The translations under genes were made by a program, and so were the position numbers. Positions 34,886 through 47,732 of a DNA stretch of 64,000 nucleotides are shown in pieces (the first letter of the stretch is position 1; each line of letters begins with the position of its first letter). The stretch is from NCBI GenBank assembly GCA_030142905.1, contig JASJOG010000150.1:643501-707500 (forward strand), given 5' to 3'. The notes under the pieces are model-generated. The model did no database searches. It was not told where the DNA came from and worked only from the letters and a program-made list of their open reading frames with translations. The stretch is from Heliopora coerulea. Its lineage: Eukaryota > Cnidaria > Anthozoa > Scleralcyonacea > Helioporidae.

Positions 34886-37800
34886 TTATTTTTCAGAATT
34901 GATTTTCTTATTTGCTAAATCATCATCTTTTACATCAATTTGAGCTGTGTAACCGCTGCCATTTTCAGACTCTTGCATTCCACTTCCGGTGTCTTCAGCC
35001 TCTTTGTCTTCAGCCTCCAAAGCCGTTTTCAATTTCGGATTTTCCTTCGTGTCATCGTTCTCACTGTGTTTTTTATCTTTTTCATTTGTATCTTCATGCA
35101 CTTTAGGTTTCTCATCCGAACTCGATCGGTTATCCGCCGAGGACTTGGCATTATTTTCATCACTTAATATCAAACGACAAAGAAAAATTTTGAACACTGT
35201 AGGTTAACATATATAGTTTCCTAAGTCAAATTCCAGGGGTATAATGTACTGTTCCACAGTGCGCTGCTATTTATGTACGTCAGTCCTACCACATGGGAAA
35301 TGTATTCCAAATTACATGACAACTGGTAGGATACCTTTGTGTCTCCCTTCCATTCCCTATTTCCCTACAAAACCCCTAAACTTTAATAAAGTGTTATATC
35401 AGCAAAATGAACTCTGTTTAATCGAAAGCGTCCATCATTTTCTTAATGCATGAACTTTATATCACTCGAAATAATGTAAGGACAACGACTACAAAAAACC
35501 AGATGTGGCCTATTTTAAATCCATTTTATCTAATAACATTGGGATTTTTCTTTCGCAGCTCTGCCAAGCATTCCGTTAGTTTATCTTCTAACAGGAAAGC
35601 AGAGCTATCTGGATGACTTTGAATAGGTAATATAATCATTAGAGAAAATAGTCATTGATGGAGTAGATCAGATAAGGCGTTCTTACTTCAGACCCAGGTA
35701 GTTTCGTAGCTTATAATCTCCATAGGCTATGGTGACGTTATGAGTAATTTTTCATGTTATCCCCCCCTGAGAAGAAGCCCTCCAGTTACAGTGAAGCAAC
35801 ACTTAGTGAATATGATGTCTCACAAGTAATATGAATAAAAAATATTTGGGGAAAAAAAGTCCTGCTATATTCCGATAAACCACATCAAACCCACTGGTCT
35901 TCCATAAATGGACTTCAATGTCAGTTGTTGTGTAATCGCGTGTTCTGCATCTACGGTAGACCCGAGTTGTCCGTTACGTCCCGCGCGAATATCCTAGTCA
36001 GATTAGATAGCATGGAAATCCAATTGTTAACCCTTTAACGCCTTAACTTTTTTTGCATTGTTTATTGTTCTCTCAGGGGTGGCGCCAGGGGGGCAGAAGG
36101 CGTTACAGCCTCTCTGTCGGGGAAAAATTAACAATTTATCGGGGAATTATACTCATGATAACACATTGATATATTGTACAAATTATGAATACTTGTGATT
36201 GATTTTAACTAAGAAAGATAATAGGCTCTTCTCTTCATGTCAAATCTAAAAGTTAACTGTAAGAATTATCAGTGATTTTCTAGACCCCGTTGTTAATTTA
36301 ACAAATACTCATGATTTCGTCTCCCGTGCTTCTCAAATATTCTTGAAATTTTACCATTTGCATTCAGAATATAAATCTCATTGATCAGTCCGCAGGTTGC
36401 CTTCCAAACCTAACTGGCTGCGATTCTGTATGTAAAAATTGCAGAACGTGGTAACCTGCTGGGAAATCATGTCTACCTTACAGATTATTTCACGAAATTA
36501 CTTGCAACTTGGCATGGGAGTACAAATTATTATATTAGTCAACTCAAACTCTTTAATAATTCACAAGGAAAAAAATAAAGAAAACTAATAACTAAGACGT
36601 ATTTTGGTATCATGATCTGACATAAATTTAGGGAACTTTTACTTTGATTTTCTCCAGATATATATATTTATTTGAGAATATACCAAACGCTTGCAAGAGT
36701 TTTTGTTAGACTCTTGTGAAAGTGTTTGATCCTTCAATTCAAACACCTCAAAAGCGTTTTTCAAAAATAGCTTCAAAAGCTCTTCTCAGTGATTTATCTT
36801 AGGGTCAAACACTTCCCCTCGTGATTGTTATATTATGTCAAAATAGTTTATTAATTTTGTCCTGGTAATGTAATTATTCGAAAACCCTTTATCTCTATCA
36901 AAGGAGTACTTGTTTCCTAAAAAATTGTTATCAACATTTGGATTCTTTTCAAATTTTTATATGAAAGATGTAGGCACATTTTTATCCAGATTTTATATAT
37001 CCAATAACAGTAAAAACAGAATACTTTACTTCATGTTTGGTACGCAAACGGATAATTCTACTTTAAGATGGGTCGGGTCAAAGAAATAACGCATTATTAT
37101 AGTAGCGTTGTTTTTAATCCGTTCGTCTCATAAGATGCATTCCCTTGCGCATGATTTTGCTCAATAACTTCAGAGATATACAAGACTTCCGAGAGAGATG
37201 AAAGCAATTCTTTATCACCTGACGAGTTCTTTCAAAGAAATAACTCTTAATTACAGCCTTATCGTATCTTTATTAATATTTGGCATAGAAGTCCTTCATA
37301 TAATAAGTATGTTAGCCAAACTGACAAACTGTTCCTTCGAGGACACAAATATGGATAGATTGTCTATCAACTGTCGATGGTTGAAATATTGGAAAGTAGA
37401 GATGAGAAATTACGGAAGACGATTCTGACTCACCCTAACCCTCCATTGCATGAATTGTTTCCAAAAAAAGCGAAAATTGGGCCAACTGCTCGAGCGTGGC
37501 CACGATTATATACTGCCTAGTGTTAGAACGGAGAGATTTAAACGTATTTGTATAAATAGCTGTCTTTTTAAATTTCTAAATGTACATTTACTCTGAATTA
37601 TATGAACATGTAGTTTTATAAGGTTTATGTTGTAAATCCAAACGTTTGTTTTGGGTATTTATCATAAGATAAATGAAGATTGATAATAATAATAATAATA
37701 AATACTGGTTAATTCCTAGTAATGATTAATTCCTGGGTGGTGTCTTTGATACGGTTCAGAGCTGGTATAATCGATTGCGCGGATGAGGAGCTGAAGGCAT

Positions 37801-40800
37801 TAGACAGGAAAACCCGTGAGAAATTGACAATGTATGGTGCATTACACCCAAATAGTGACGTACATAGACTGTATTTCACTAGAAAAAACGAGAGAGAGGA
37901 TTTAAAGGGTGGAGGGGTTAACATCAAAGGTGTCAAAGACGAGAGCACTTTAAGGAAAGTGAATAAAGAAAACCACCAACGACAGTGGCATGAGAAAGTA
38001 CTCCACGGACTGGTTTATAAGAGCACTAAAGGATGATATGGGTAAAGAGAAAATTTGGGAGAGGTTCCGTTATGCGGGATTGAAGAAAGAAACAGAGAGC
38101 ACAATATCTGCAGGCAACCGCGACGAATTCAATAAGACGTTCCGTGCATAAGGAGAACGTGGCAAATAGCGGCTGGATTCGTGGTGGTGCAGAGGAAACC
38201 GTAGCGCAATATAACAACTGAGTGCCAAATGTTGGCGCAAAGACATAACAAGGAATGGAGATATGGTCAAAGGTGCTGGTTTAATGATTTAGGAATACCC
38301 TTAATGAAAGTGTGAAAGTTTGAAGTATCCATCAATGAGAAACAAGGTTAAACTTCGCCATGTCTAAAATGTCAAATAAAGTTTACCTGTCAGGTTCTTT
38401 CCCCTTCCTGTGTGGGATTTTTGATCTTTTACTAGAAGTATATCCTTGATCATCAGTGGTAGAAATATCTTCCTCATCCCAGGAATCCCCTGATCCAGAT
38501 CCAGACCCATCATCATCCACGTCATCATCATCTTCCTTGTCTTTTTCCTTTTTATTCTTGATCAATTTGTCCACAAGTTTATTAACTGATTTAGGTTTGC
38601 TCTGAAACTTTATCCTGGTCATTTTATGATTCTTTTCCTTCACATATGTTTTGTTCTTTCGCTTTGACTGTGTTCTTTTTTTATGAACTTTGTGAACTTT
38701 TGTAGGATCAGTGTTCTGCATTCGAAGAACGGGAGATATAATGAGTGAAGCTAACTCCATATTATTCATATCTAGAGAAAAAAAAAGTGAAGCTTTGAAA
38801 TTTCAAACTATTAAGTTTAAGTCAATATTTCAAGTACATACATGGGGTCATCGATTTTATGCTCAGAAAATCAAGGAAATAGAATTGAGAACATACATGA
38901 AATTCTCAAGATCCAGGGAACGGTTCCTCAGAAAATGATTCATTCCATTTCTTTCTTCTCAATATTTCACTTGATCAAAATAGACGCGATTGAAACACCA
39001 GACGGGAATCGTAGCCTTGCCATGAATATTATTGCCCTGCATATTATTCTTAGTAGACAACAATTAATCAAACTGATATCATCGGCCTATCCGCATATTA
39101 GCATCCGTATCATTTTTCGACCCACTTTCCGTTTATCAAACTTTTTTCGGTTTAAAGATCGAATTCCCATGAAATTGAGATCTTGCATAGTTTACAAATT
39201 TCAGAGCCAACGCTGTGACGCGTTGTATTTGGGCGAAACCTGCCGTAAATTACATGTTAGAATCTCAGATCATATGGGTATTTCGGCCTATATTGGCAAT
39301 AAAATCTCTCAGACTGGTCTCTCTTGTGTACTCACGCACAGCAAAGATACAGGACATCCCATTTCATATGATGATTTTTCGATTTTGGTCAGCGGCACTT
39401 CACAATTTGATGTCCTAATCGGTGAAAGTTTATTAATTTCCAGACTAAAACCTTCCTTAAACAAGAACATTCGATCATTCCCACTCTCCTTATTTTAATT
39501 TCACCATCTCCTACTTACTAACACCTCTTTTGTCATTCCTCAGTTACCCTCTCACTAATTACCTGCCACCTCTTTCATCATACCTTAGCAACACTCATTA
39601 CTCTGCTCTATTTTTGTAATCGTTCAGCTTTAAATATTCCCGACACGTGTACATAGTTATCATTTACTCTGATGATGTCACAGGTCATGTAACGAAACGT
39701 TAGTGATTAAAAATTATTTGGATTATCAACTGGTTCGTTTTTTGTTAGTTCAACAATGTCACTACTAAGAATAATATCCTGGGCATTAGTATTCATGACA
39801 AGGCTTCGGTTGATCAATTGAGAACTTGATCAAAACTTTAATGGATTTGAAATTTTATGCAGAAAATATTCATTGTTTCACAATAAAACTAACTGACAAA
39901 CTACGGTGAGTAAGTGGTTTAAAAATACCGTTTGTTAGAAGGAAAAATGTCATTCTTACATTGAACGTTATTTTTAAAACCTTTTATTGTTATTAAGGTG
40001 TTAATTTTTACACGTGACACCAATTTGGGATGCAAATATCTTAATATTCTTATCACACCTGATGTTGGGTTACAAATGTAAAATATGATGCTTAATGGCT
40101 CCAATAAGGAGTTTGACTTTAACTTAATTGGTCTCTAGTTCCGGTTCTATTCCTCATGATGAAATAACTCGAGCTCGGTTGTTCAAAAGGCAAATAGTTC
40201 TTATCCAGGATTAACAGCTAACTAAATGTTTTATTACTGCATGTTTGGTCATAGGTGTACAGCACAGGGGGTTAGGGGCTTTAGCCTCCCCCTCAGAAAT
40301 AGTTTTGGGAGGGATTTAGCCTCCCTGGAATGTTCCATTAATTGACATGTAATTCACGAATGGTAGGGTTACTGACGTGCAAGTTGAAATAATATAACAG
40401 TCAAAGCCTTATTATTTCTTTAAGCCAATAGTACCCGTGATGCACCTGAGAATATGACCTTAAATCTAACACACAGAAATTTGAAATCTTAGCCGCAAAT
40501 CATTCACCAATCGTGAAGTCAGGCATTTCCGCTTTCGGTTTTAGCCCCCTTCCCTGGGAATAGAAAAACTCTATGCCTATACGTTTGGTTGCCAGCTTAA
40601 TTTCAAACATTACAGTTTAAAACCTTGCTGACTTCACTGAAAGTTCGTTAAAAGAGAATTCCTTCTTCCTTCACCAGTATAATCAGAATTTTATCGAGAA
40701 AACTTTCACAAACCAATGTTCAGGTAAACTGACGTTTTGAACCACGGAGTTCTGGAATTGTTGGGAATTTTACCTGCCGAAGCCAGCTTAAACTGTTTGG

Positions 40801-41354
40801 CGGCCTCTTCTACTGGATTAACGTCGTTGTGCACAGATGTTTGTTGATTGGTGTAATAAGATGGATTGTTGGGGAACTGTATTGGATTTGATACTTCTTG
40901 TAAAATATCTACAAAACAAATTATCACCTGGTGATGGCGTTCTTAATGCATTGCACGTAGGAAAAATACCTATAAATTTCTAAAAACATAACTACTTTTC
41001 CCTTCCTCGTCAGTTCAATGATGATTTGTAGTTACCTTGGTATATTGTATCTTGTATCTTAGGTTGGCCATATGGAGAGTTTTGAATGGCATATTCTGTC
41101 AAAGAAAAATTACAGACACACTTTCTCTTTTTAATGCCAACTATACATGTTACTGGAGTGGTTGTGTGAATTTGTGATAATTACGTTAAATATGCAATTA
41201 CGGTTACTCATGCATAGTTACAGTTACAGCTTGATACCTGGTGCTTGGTTGGCAGTTGGTTGTTGATAATAAGATTGTATTGGATAGGGTTGATACTGGC
41301 CATAATTGTGCATATAATTACTGTATGGATCATTATTTTGGGATTTCTCTGGAG
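34886..41354 (-). CDS. Gene B: secreted Tyr/Gln-rich and acidic protein (first exon not fixed)
   Basis: Exons: 41354-41238, 41095-41036, 40908-40774, 38771-38387, 35162-34886, all with GT-AG borders. Phases run 1-1, 1-1, 1-1, 1-2, 2-stop and join to 324 residues after the first split codon. The first three exons code for Tyr/Gln/Asn/Pro-rich sequence (YGQYQPYPIQSYYQQP; QNSPYGQPK; NNPSYYTNQQ). Exon 4 begins DMNNMELASLIISPV, then a Lys-rich stretch, then acidic runs (EDDDDVDDDGSGSGSG). Exon 5 is acidic and Ser/Lys-rich and ends NKKINSEK. Exons 4 and 5 parallel the last two exons of gene A in motif, phase and position. The start is unknown: the first exon here needs an upstream phase-1 signal-peptide exon, and 43682-43619 fits. 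Possible extracellular-matrix or mineral-binding role (inference). Neighbouring introns hold retroelement fragments. Confidence 0.65.
35163..37700. other. Last intron of gene B (right of exon 5)
   Basis: No gene recognised. At 36073 ggggtggcgccagggggg marks the end of a decayed DNA transposon. A short AAT tract (37685-37700) precedes the RT fragment. Confidence 0.35.
37722..38300 (+). mobile_element. Non-LTR retrotransposon RT C-terminal fragment
   Basis: The plus-strand frame 37722-38036 reads FRAGIIDCADEELKALDRKT, then LTMYGALHPNSDVHRLYFTR. This is the characteristic post-RT segment of non-LTR elements (IxW..EL..LDRKTR..LT..G..HP..D..RLY..R). Degraded continuation reaches about 38300. Upstream RT and any endonuclease are missing; AAT repeats at its left border could be a tail of another copy. 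It lies in the last intron of gene B, antisense to it. Confidence 0.65.
38842..39720 (+). mobile_element. Penelope-like element 3' part with GIY-YIG endonuclease
   Basis: The frame 38842-39498 (218 codons) contains, from about 39120, LSNFFRFKDRIP, then KLRSCIVYKFQSQRCDALYL, GETCRKLHVRISDHMG, HSKDTGHP, and LLISRLKPSLN at the end. This is the GIY-YIG endonuclease of Penelope-like elements: IVY and YLG stand for GIY and YIG, and the Arg and His of RxxxH are kept. The tail at 39670-39715 (gatgatgtcacaggtcatgt, then cgaaacg) is typical of element ends. The RT half is lost. It lies antisense in a gene B intron, starting about 70 bases from the exon-4 acceptor. Confidence 0.75.
39720..40773. other. 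Gene B intron, repeat-derived
   Basis: No exon seen. At 40255-40330 cagggggttaggggctttag, then cctccctgg is a GC-rich end of a decayed non-autonomous transposon; a second similar motif (ggttttagccccct) lies near 40540. Confidence 0.35.
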
Positions 41355-42477
41355 CTTCAGCACAAAAGAGAACAAAAATTCATAAATCAAGATCGAGATT
41401 CAAGAAAAATTCAACATCAATATCTGCAACAAAAAAACTACTATTTCACAAATCCTCCACGATAATGCTACATAACTATTGAAAAACAACGGACGCCTGG
41501 GGGAAACATGCTGCTTCGAAGGTCAAGTTTGTTTAGGCTGATCTGCTCTGTTCGACTGTCGCATGCGATTGCTCCTCCTGATGTATGTGATTTGCTCAGG
41601 AGAGTCCTCAGGAGACATTGAAACATTCGCCAACGAATGGGAAGCCGTAATTGTGCTGTAAAACGATAACCACAAACGCCAGAATACACATACACAAAGA
41701 ATCGTCACCGACAAACGTATCGTGTGGATTGGCCTGAAGATTTGGAGAAAATGTTCTGCTTTTCGCAGACTGGTTAAGTCAAAAAAAATCAGATGTGCTA
41801 AACTAAGTGGTTTCACTAACTCAACTTTCACTCGAATTTTGCAATACTTTCCATGAAAGAAGGGAAAAAGCTTACGGGAATATGCTTTGTCCAACTCAAC
41901 AAACAAAAAGTGGACCAGCCAATGGAAAGAAAATGTGAAAATATATTCAAGTTTTTACAAATTTTCTGTAATGAGACAGATTTGGAAAGATTAGATTGAG
42001 ATAAAGGCCTAGTCTCACAACACGAACATAAATGACAATGAAGTGCGTGAACGAAGTAACTGCTTAAATCTTTCACTCCTTCACTATACCTCTCGCCTGG
42101 AACAACGAAAAACCTACCACTTATTGTCCTTTGAGTTGCAGGTTTTTCAATGACATGATAAGAAACTAGAAATTCAAAGAGAATAACATGATTAAAGGCT
42201 TCTTCCATTAGGATAAAAACAAATGACCAGACAGTGTAGAAACGAAGGAGACAATGTGTGTCCAACCAAATTTCGGATAATTGCGATTGTGCAAACCGAA
42301 TATTTGTTCCCAATCATTTGGTGCGAATAACGGCGAATATTCTGAATTCGAATACTGGCCAGATAGTGAGGATATTCCAAATTCTGACTAAAAGACTTGT
42401 TGAATAGCATTATAGATTGTGACTAACTGAAGCAGACAATCTCTTAATGAGAATAAATACTTGAGACTAGTAGACTA

Positions 42478-42523
42478 GGGAGGTTTAGGGTAACGGTTAA
42501 GATTAGGGATAGGGTAAGGGTGG
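42478..42523 (+). repeat. Degenerate telomere-like (TTAGGG) array
   Basis: The sequence ggtttagggtaacggttaag, then attagggatagggtaaggg contains several TTAGGG-like units. It may be a short interstitial telomere-like array or chance within a repeat. Confidence 0.4.
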
Positions 42524-42987
42524 TGAGTGAGGATATGGAATCCTCCCATTCTGTCTTGTTAGATGGCAGCTTCCGAAATAAGGGGGTTACAGGCCAGCGG
42601 TATATACCTATATTTGCATTGAAAAATTATGCGGCTTCGTTTATGTTAGTTTTTAGGGATTTTACCTGCATTTGGATGTTTTGCAGTGAGGTGGAAAAGA
42701 TGAAAATGTCTTCTATATGGTTGCCTGGGGTGAGAAAGTAATCGATTTCGTAGAAACAAACGATTTTCTGTACAAAAAGAATGAAAAAATTTGAACCTGG
42801 ATTAGTATTTTGTCCAAAATATTCGGAATTCTTACTTCTCAATTTCACATGTCACTAAGAAAAAGATACGTTAAAGAGGGCATGATCATGAAAAGATTAA
42901 ACAAATAAAGTATTTCTATCAACCTTTATTGCAATTAAGGCATTTCGTTTTAAACTGAATTCAGTCAGATTCTGCGTGTACGTCGAG

Positions 42988-43682
42988 TTAAGGGATAGAT
43001 ACTGACAGACCAATGTCTGAGTGCTTTCCTCGTAATTTCTTCTTATGGCGACGATTTACAACAATAACAAGAACAATAATGGTGATAATGATGAAGATAA
43101 CAAGAGCTATGGCTCGATGAGAAAAAACGGCGGGCGGTCGTAACCTACAACAGCATTAACTTCGTTTCTTATTTTCAACAATTATGACGAGGATATCCCA
43201 GCGAATTACATTAATTTAGCCACATCTTACCATGTAAATAATACGGAGCAGAAAAAATATTGCGAGGCAATCTTTCGTATGAGTCAGATCCGGTGACATC
43301 ATCTGCTAAAAGACCTAAAAAATAAGTTTCTGTTTCTTTTACTATCAATGTTGTAAGGTGAAAGACAAGAACAAAACAAACTAAATCCATATTGGAAATA
43401 CAAAGATGAATTAAAAGAAATAAACATTTCTGTATCAAAACAGAAAAAAGTCCAGCAAATTAGAATACCTTGATTCTGTGTTTCTGTACCAAAAAGATCA
43501 GAGAGAATCGGAGCTGGGGAAGCAGATAAATCATCAAAAGTATTGAAATGAGTGAAAAGTTGAGCGAGTTGAGCAATTAATGAACAAATGAACCATGGTA
43601 AATTAATGGCATTCTTACCAGTCGTCCCATGCCTGAATAAGCTTAGCATCAGCAAAAATCCGTTAAAGAGACTAATACTCAT
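42988..43682 (-). CDS. Small single-pass membrane protein, four exons
   Basis: Exons: 43682-43619, 43513-43469, 43314-43231, 43106-42988; all GT-AG, all introns phase 1; total 312 nt, 103 aa. Exon 1 gives a signal peptide (MSISLFNGFLLMLSLF). A 45-nt microexon gives APILSDLFGTETQNQ, and exon 3 an acidic ectodomain with GLLADDVTGSDSYERLP. The last exon opens with a transmembrane helix (ALVIFIIITIIVLVIVV) followed by a basic stop-transfer NRRHKKKLRGK and a short tail. It should be a type I membrane protein with an ectodomain of about 43 residues. No family recognised. It stands between gene A and gene B on the same strand; exon 1 could also be spliced to gene B's first recognised exon in frame. 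The microexon is the weakest part. Confidence 0.6.
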
Positions 43683-44105
43683 GGCTTCAAGGACATGAAG
43701 CGATCCAAACACAGTCTGTCCACCTGTTGATCTGAAAGAACCGTGAAGTCCAGTAGAAACCGCGTTATGAATAATTAACGTAATTTTAGACATGAACATT
43801 GGACGCAAAATTAGGTTGTTGATAAATTGTTGTCACTGTAATCAACCTCTTACCTTAAAACTGGTCGCGTGAGTCGTAACATCACACAGTTTACACGCAG
43901 TTTTATTATAAGCGCCATTTATATCGAAGAAGTAAGATATTCAACGTTATATTAACATGCACCTTGTATAGGACGCGAATTGGCCTGCTTATATGAGTGT
44001 AAAACTTCATTTTGTGTCAGACGTGATTTACATAAGGCTTGAATATCATACCAAGAACCGTTTACGTGAGAGTTTTCACAGTTTACGTAAAAAATGTTAT
44101 ATGTA

Positions 44106-45390
44106 CAGGGGTGGATATCTTCAGAAATTATGCTTAACGTAACATAATTACCACAGGAAGAACAGGCGAGGTTAAAAAATGATCGTTTTAGGATGTATTC
44201 GTCAAAATAATATCAAATATTATCTCAAATCATAATGTTAATCACTGGCTTTTAAAATACACGAACGTTAACCAATTTTAATAATAATAGGTTACAAATT
44301 CCTGGTACATCTCTGATGTTCTTCGTTTTGACTCTCGCGAATTTATTGACGAAATCATCAGTCAAGTTTATTTACAAACTACTACAACAACAACAGTAAT
44401 TTCGATACACACCTACTGTATGTACCATTCAATACTTAGTTGATACTCCTATCGATTTGATCACAGCTTTGCATCGACGAGGTATGCTTTCAATGAGCTG
44501 ATGCACGAATTCTTCAGTGATTGCTTGCAATTCATTTTCGAGTACTTCAGAAAGTTCGTTTTTGTTTTTCGACTTCCGTTTTTTTCTGAACAGTTAAACT
44601 CGGCCCATAAATTTTCGATGGGATTTAGGAGAACGCATTTCCATTCATCAACACTCCCAATAATGTACTCACGAGCAAATAATAATTGCGATAAACGGCT
44701 CTTCTCACTCACAAATGGTTTGGTGGATTTTTTTCTCCATTGGATGTCTCTTTTAAGCGGCGCTGAATGATTTTGGCAGAAACTTTGACCCCCGTCTGAG
44801 CTTCTAATTTATCAGGTAGCTGTTGTTTGGTTGGGGTGCTGATTTGGAACTTTTAATAATAAAATAGTCACTTTGATCAGTAGCTTCCGTCCTGAACCAG
44901 GAACACGATAGCAATCTCCACTCGATTTTACCTTGGTACAAAGTTTTTTTGCTCTAGAATAGCTCATGTTGAATTTTTTCGAAATTGCATGCGTGCTGAC
45001 TCAAGCTTTAAGAATGCCAACGAAAATGTTCGAAATTGCGCATGAAATTGCCTTTTCGGCCAATGACGTTTTGTACTTAAGTTATCAACTAAATATTGTG
45101 GGATGCATGATAATTTGATGATTTTATGGACAAGTTCACAATCATCCAATTTGTAAGAAATAGGAGAAAATGCTCCACGTTTTGCATAACACATCATCAT
45201 AAAAAGTACTAAGAATTGGTATATGTTCCAAGCCAGCGCTTAAAATTAGTATTTCAGAAGCTTTTTAATGATCGCGAAGAAAGCATTCTAAATATACGTA
45301 TGGTTTTCCTTTTATTTTTGTTCTTCCTGTAATAGTTATACCAAATTTACTATATTTTATTGGATAGCCACTTCTTTTTGTCCACCCCTG
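44106..45390 (-). mobile_element. Tc1-like transposon, internally deleted
   Basis: The ends CAGGGGTGGA and TCCACCCCTG are inverted and flanked by TA. Inside, the minus strand retains transposase pieces: near 44960 a start-region remnant, and at 44620 LNPIENLWAEF, the conserved segment after the third catalytic residue in Tc1-type enzymes. The frame is broken by stops and the middle DDE region is lost, so the element is dead. It lies between gene A and the membrane-protein gene. Confidence 0.75.
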
Positions 45391-45399
45391 TAAGCCGCG

Positions 45400-46040
45400 T
45401 CTTTTCTCTAGTATAAACGACATTATGGTTAATAAACATTAAAAACCTTTAAACAAATAATACGGCTGTATTATAAAAATAAACATTCTACTTTCATGTC
45501 TTACAGTGAACCGTATTCATGTGAACGCGTACTTTTCGTGATATCAGTTATGTACAAAATTACAGTGGATTATAGTAGGAAGGGACGATCTGATATACAT
45601 CTATATTTCTCTTTGATTTTGTTGCAGCTGCAAAATATTTGGCATTGTGCAAAATGAAAAATGACAATATTGGTATAACGTAAGACCTTCTTCCATCAAC
45701 AATCACTAAAAAAGCCAGATCGCCCCAAGAATATCTGACCAATTGATTTTTTACATCGTCATTCGCGTTCGATATATATCCACTGTGGGACATGGCCAAC
45801 CAATAACTTAAGAAGTATCACGAAGTACAGCGATTCTATTTTCCCGTAACGCCATTCTTGTACAAACCTCCTGAGAAAGGTATTTCTTTCAGTCGTATTA
45901 GGAAGGTTTCCTAGTGCTTTTTCATAATGGGGTATTAGCTTGTTTTGCAGTTGAAGAAATCTCATGTTCTTTTCTAGGAAATAAAACGAACTGCAACAAA
46001 TTGATACCATCTAGGTTCTTGTTCGTCTACGACTTAATCT
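45400..46040. other. Presumed 3'UTR / flank of gene A
   Basis: Two overlapping minus-strand frames (46010-45759 and 45799-45560) lie right after gene A's stop. They contain LQLQNKLIPHYEKALGNLPN and SWGDLAFLVIVDGRRSYV. No domain is recognised and no splice path joins them to gene A in phase, so I treat them as non-coding. Confidence 0.35.
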
Positions 46041-46042
46041 AA

Positions 46043-47694
46043 TCACCACAACAGTCGTGCATAATTATCGACAATGTTCTCTTCATTGTTGTCACTATCG
46101 GATGTATGGTTATGTTCTTCATCATTTCTTGTCGAATCATCATCATCATCATCATCATCATCATTCCAGTGTTTGGCATTGTGTCTTCTGAACTCTACGC
46201 CATTATGTTTATAATAATCACTGTTACCCTTACGATGCTCAACATGGCTTCTCCTTGATTCTTTTGCATCAAAGCGTTCAACTGCATCATCGTCGCCATA
46301 ATGTTCATCTAATCCTGTCAGGTGCCGATTCTTGGCACGTTTTACAGCTGATTTGCTATCCTTATGCTTTTTGTTTTCTTCCAGCAACTTTTGCTCCAGT
46401 TTCCTTTTCGCCAAGTTCTCACTTAAATCGAGAAATAAATTTAATACTGAATTAAATAAATTAAATACTAACCTAGCCCAATAAATTGAAATTAAAATTA
46501 AAATTTGAGTTTTCTAAAACCAGTCAACAGACTGATAAATATTAGTCAACCACAAACAAATGAGCCATGTAATGAGTTCACGAACAAATTATCCACCAAA
46601 CAAACGAACAAACGCACGAAAGAACAGATGGATAGAGGATCGGGAAAACTGACGTATTAACAGTCAGTCGGAAGAACGAATAAAACGGGTGGTTGGGGGG
46701 ACAGACAGGCAGGTGGGCAAACGAGTGAGCAGGCGGGTGACCAGTCTGTCCTACGGATGAGCAGACCAGTGGGTGGACGGGCAACACTACAGGATGGACG
46801 GGGAATGAGTAAATGGATAGACATACTGGGGACAGATTGATAGAAGGACATACAAATGTACGGATTGATGGTATGAGAAATGCGAGGTAGAGTGTAAAGG
46901 AGAATGAGAGAAGACAGACAGTCTGTGGAAGTATGGCTGAATGGACGAACGAACCGTTCAGCCTGTTATGCAATCGGTATTCTAATCTACATCATTGTAA
47001 GTTGTAGTAACTATGGTATGACTAACTCTTTTTTGGGTATCGCTTTGTCAAAATTTTTTAGGTACGCCTGATAATCAGGTTGAAAGTCATATTTTTACTC
47101 GAGTATTTTACTGGTTGTTCGAATTGAGAAACTAAAATAAAGTAAAAACGTGAAGAAAGGTCGAACTCAAAAAGTCTAAACATTACCTTGAATGCGAAGA
47201 ACTGGCAGAAGATTTCTCTGCAGTTTGGTCGACAGTATCGGTCTGATAATCCTCACTTTCACCATCATTTCCCGATTCCGAAGTTGTTCCATCATCAAAC
47301 TCATTTTCGTCACTATCATCATCTTCCTCAAGCGCTTTAGGGGGAGGTTTCAGAGTTGAGGAGTGAGCCACAGAGGGAATTTTAGGAACAGGTGTAATAA
47401 TTACCCCTGACATTTCCATGGGAGTCATTCCTATAATGAATTACGCCAATTTTTAGTCGAAATTCAAGCGGCATCATTGCATTCCCTCACGGCTTATGGT
47501 AATGTTTATTTACTAGCAGGACCAAATGTAGGATTCGCTCATTGATACCTCACGTTAATGTGGCGTTCAACACAAAAATTTTTAACACTACAAACAAATG
47601 GAATTGGAATGTTCCATAATGTATCAACCGAGAGAACATTTTCAAGACTTCGACTAGGATCACACTCATAACCCTTTGATCTTCAGTGATACAC

Positions 47695-47732
<38 letters not shown>

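Noticed and set aside
41523..42313. Two overlapping minus-strand frames (161 and 127 codons) considered as a first exon for gene B
   Set aside because: One hydrophobic stretch (RLSVTILCVCVFWRLWLSFY) lacks an in-frame ATG close by; the ATG near 42210 has a phase-1 donor but a poor signal peptide. Neither is convincing.
42666..42767. 102-nt exon-like segment with good acceptor and donor (minus strand)
   Set aside because: Phase 0 on both sides, so it cannot join the phase-1 cluster; no neighbouring exon found.
46578..46973. 131-codon Pro/Val/Ser frame on the minus strand
   Set aside because: Low-complexity tetranucleotide-like sequence inside a gene A intron.
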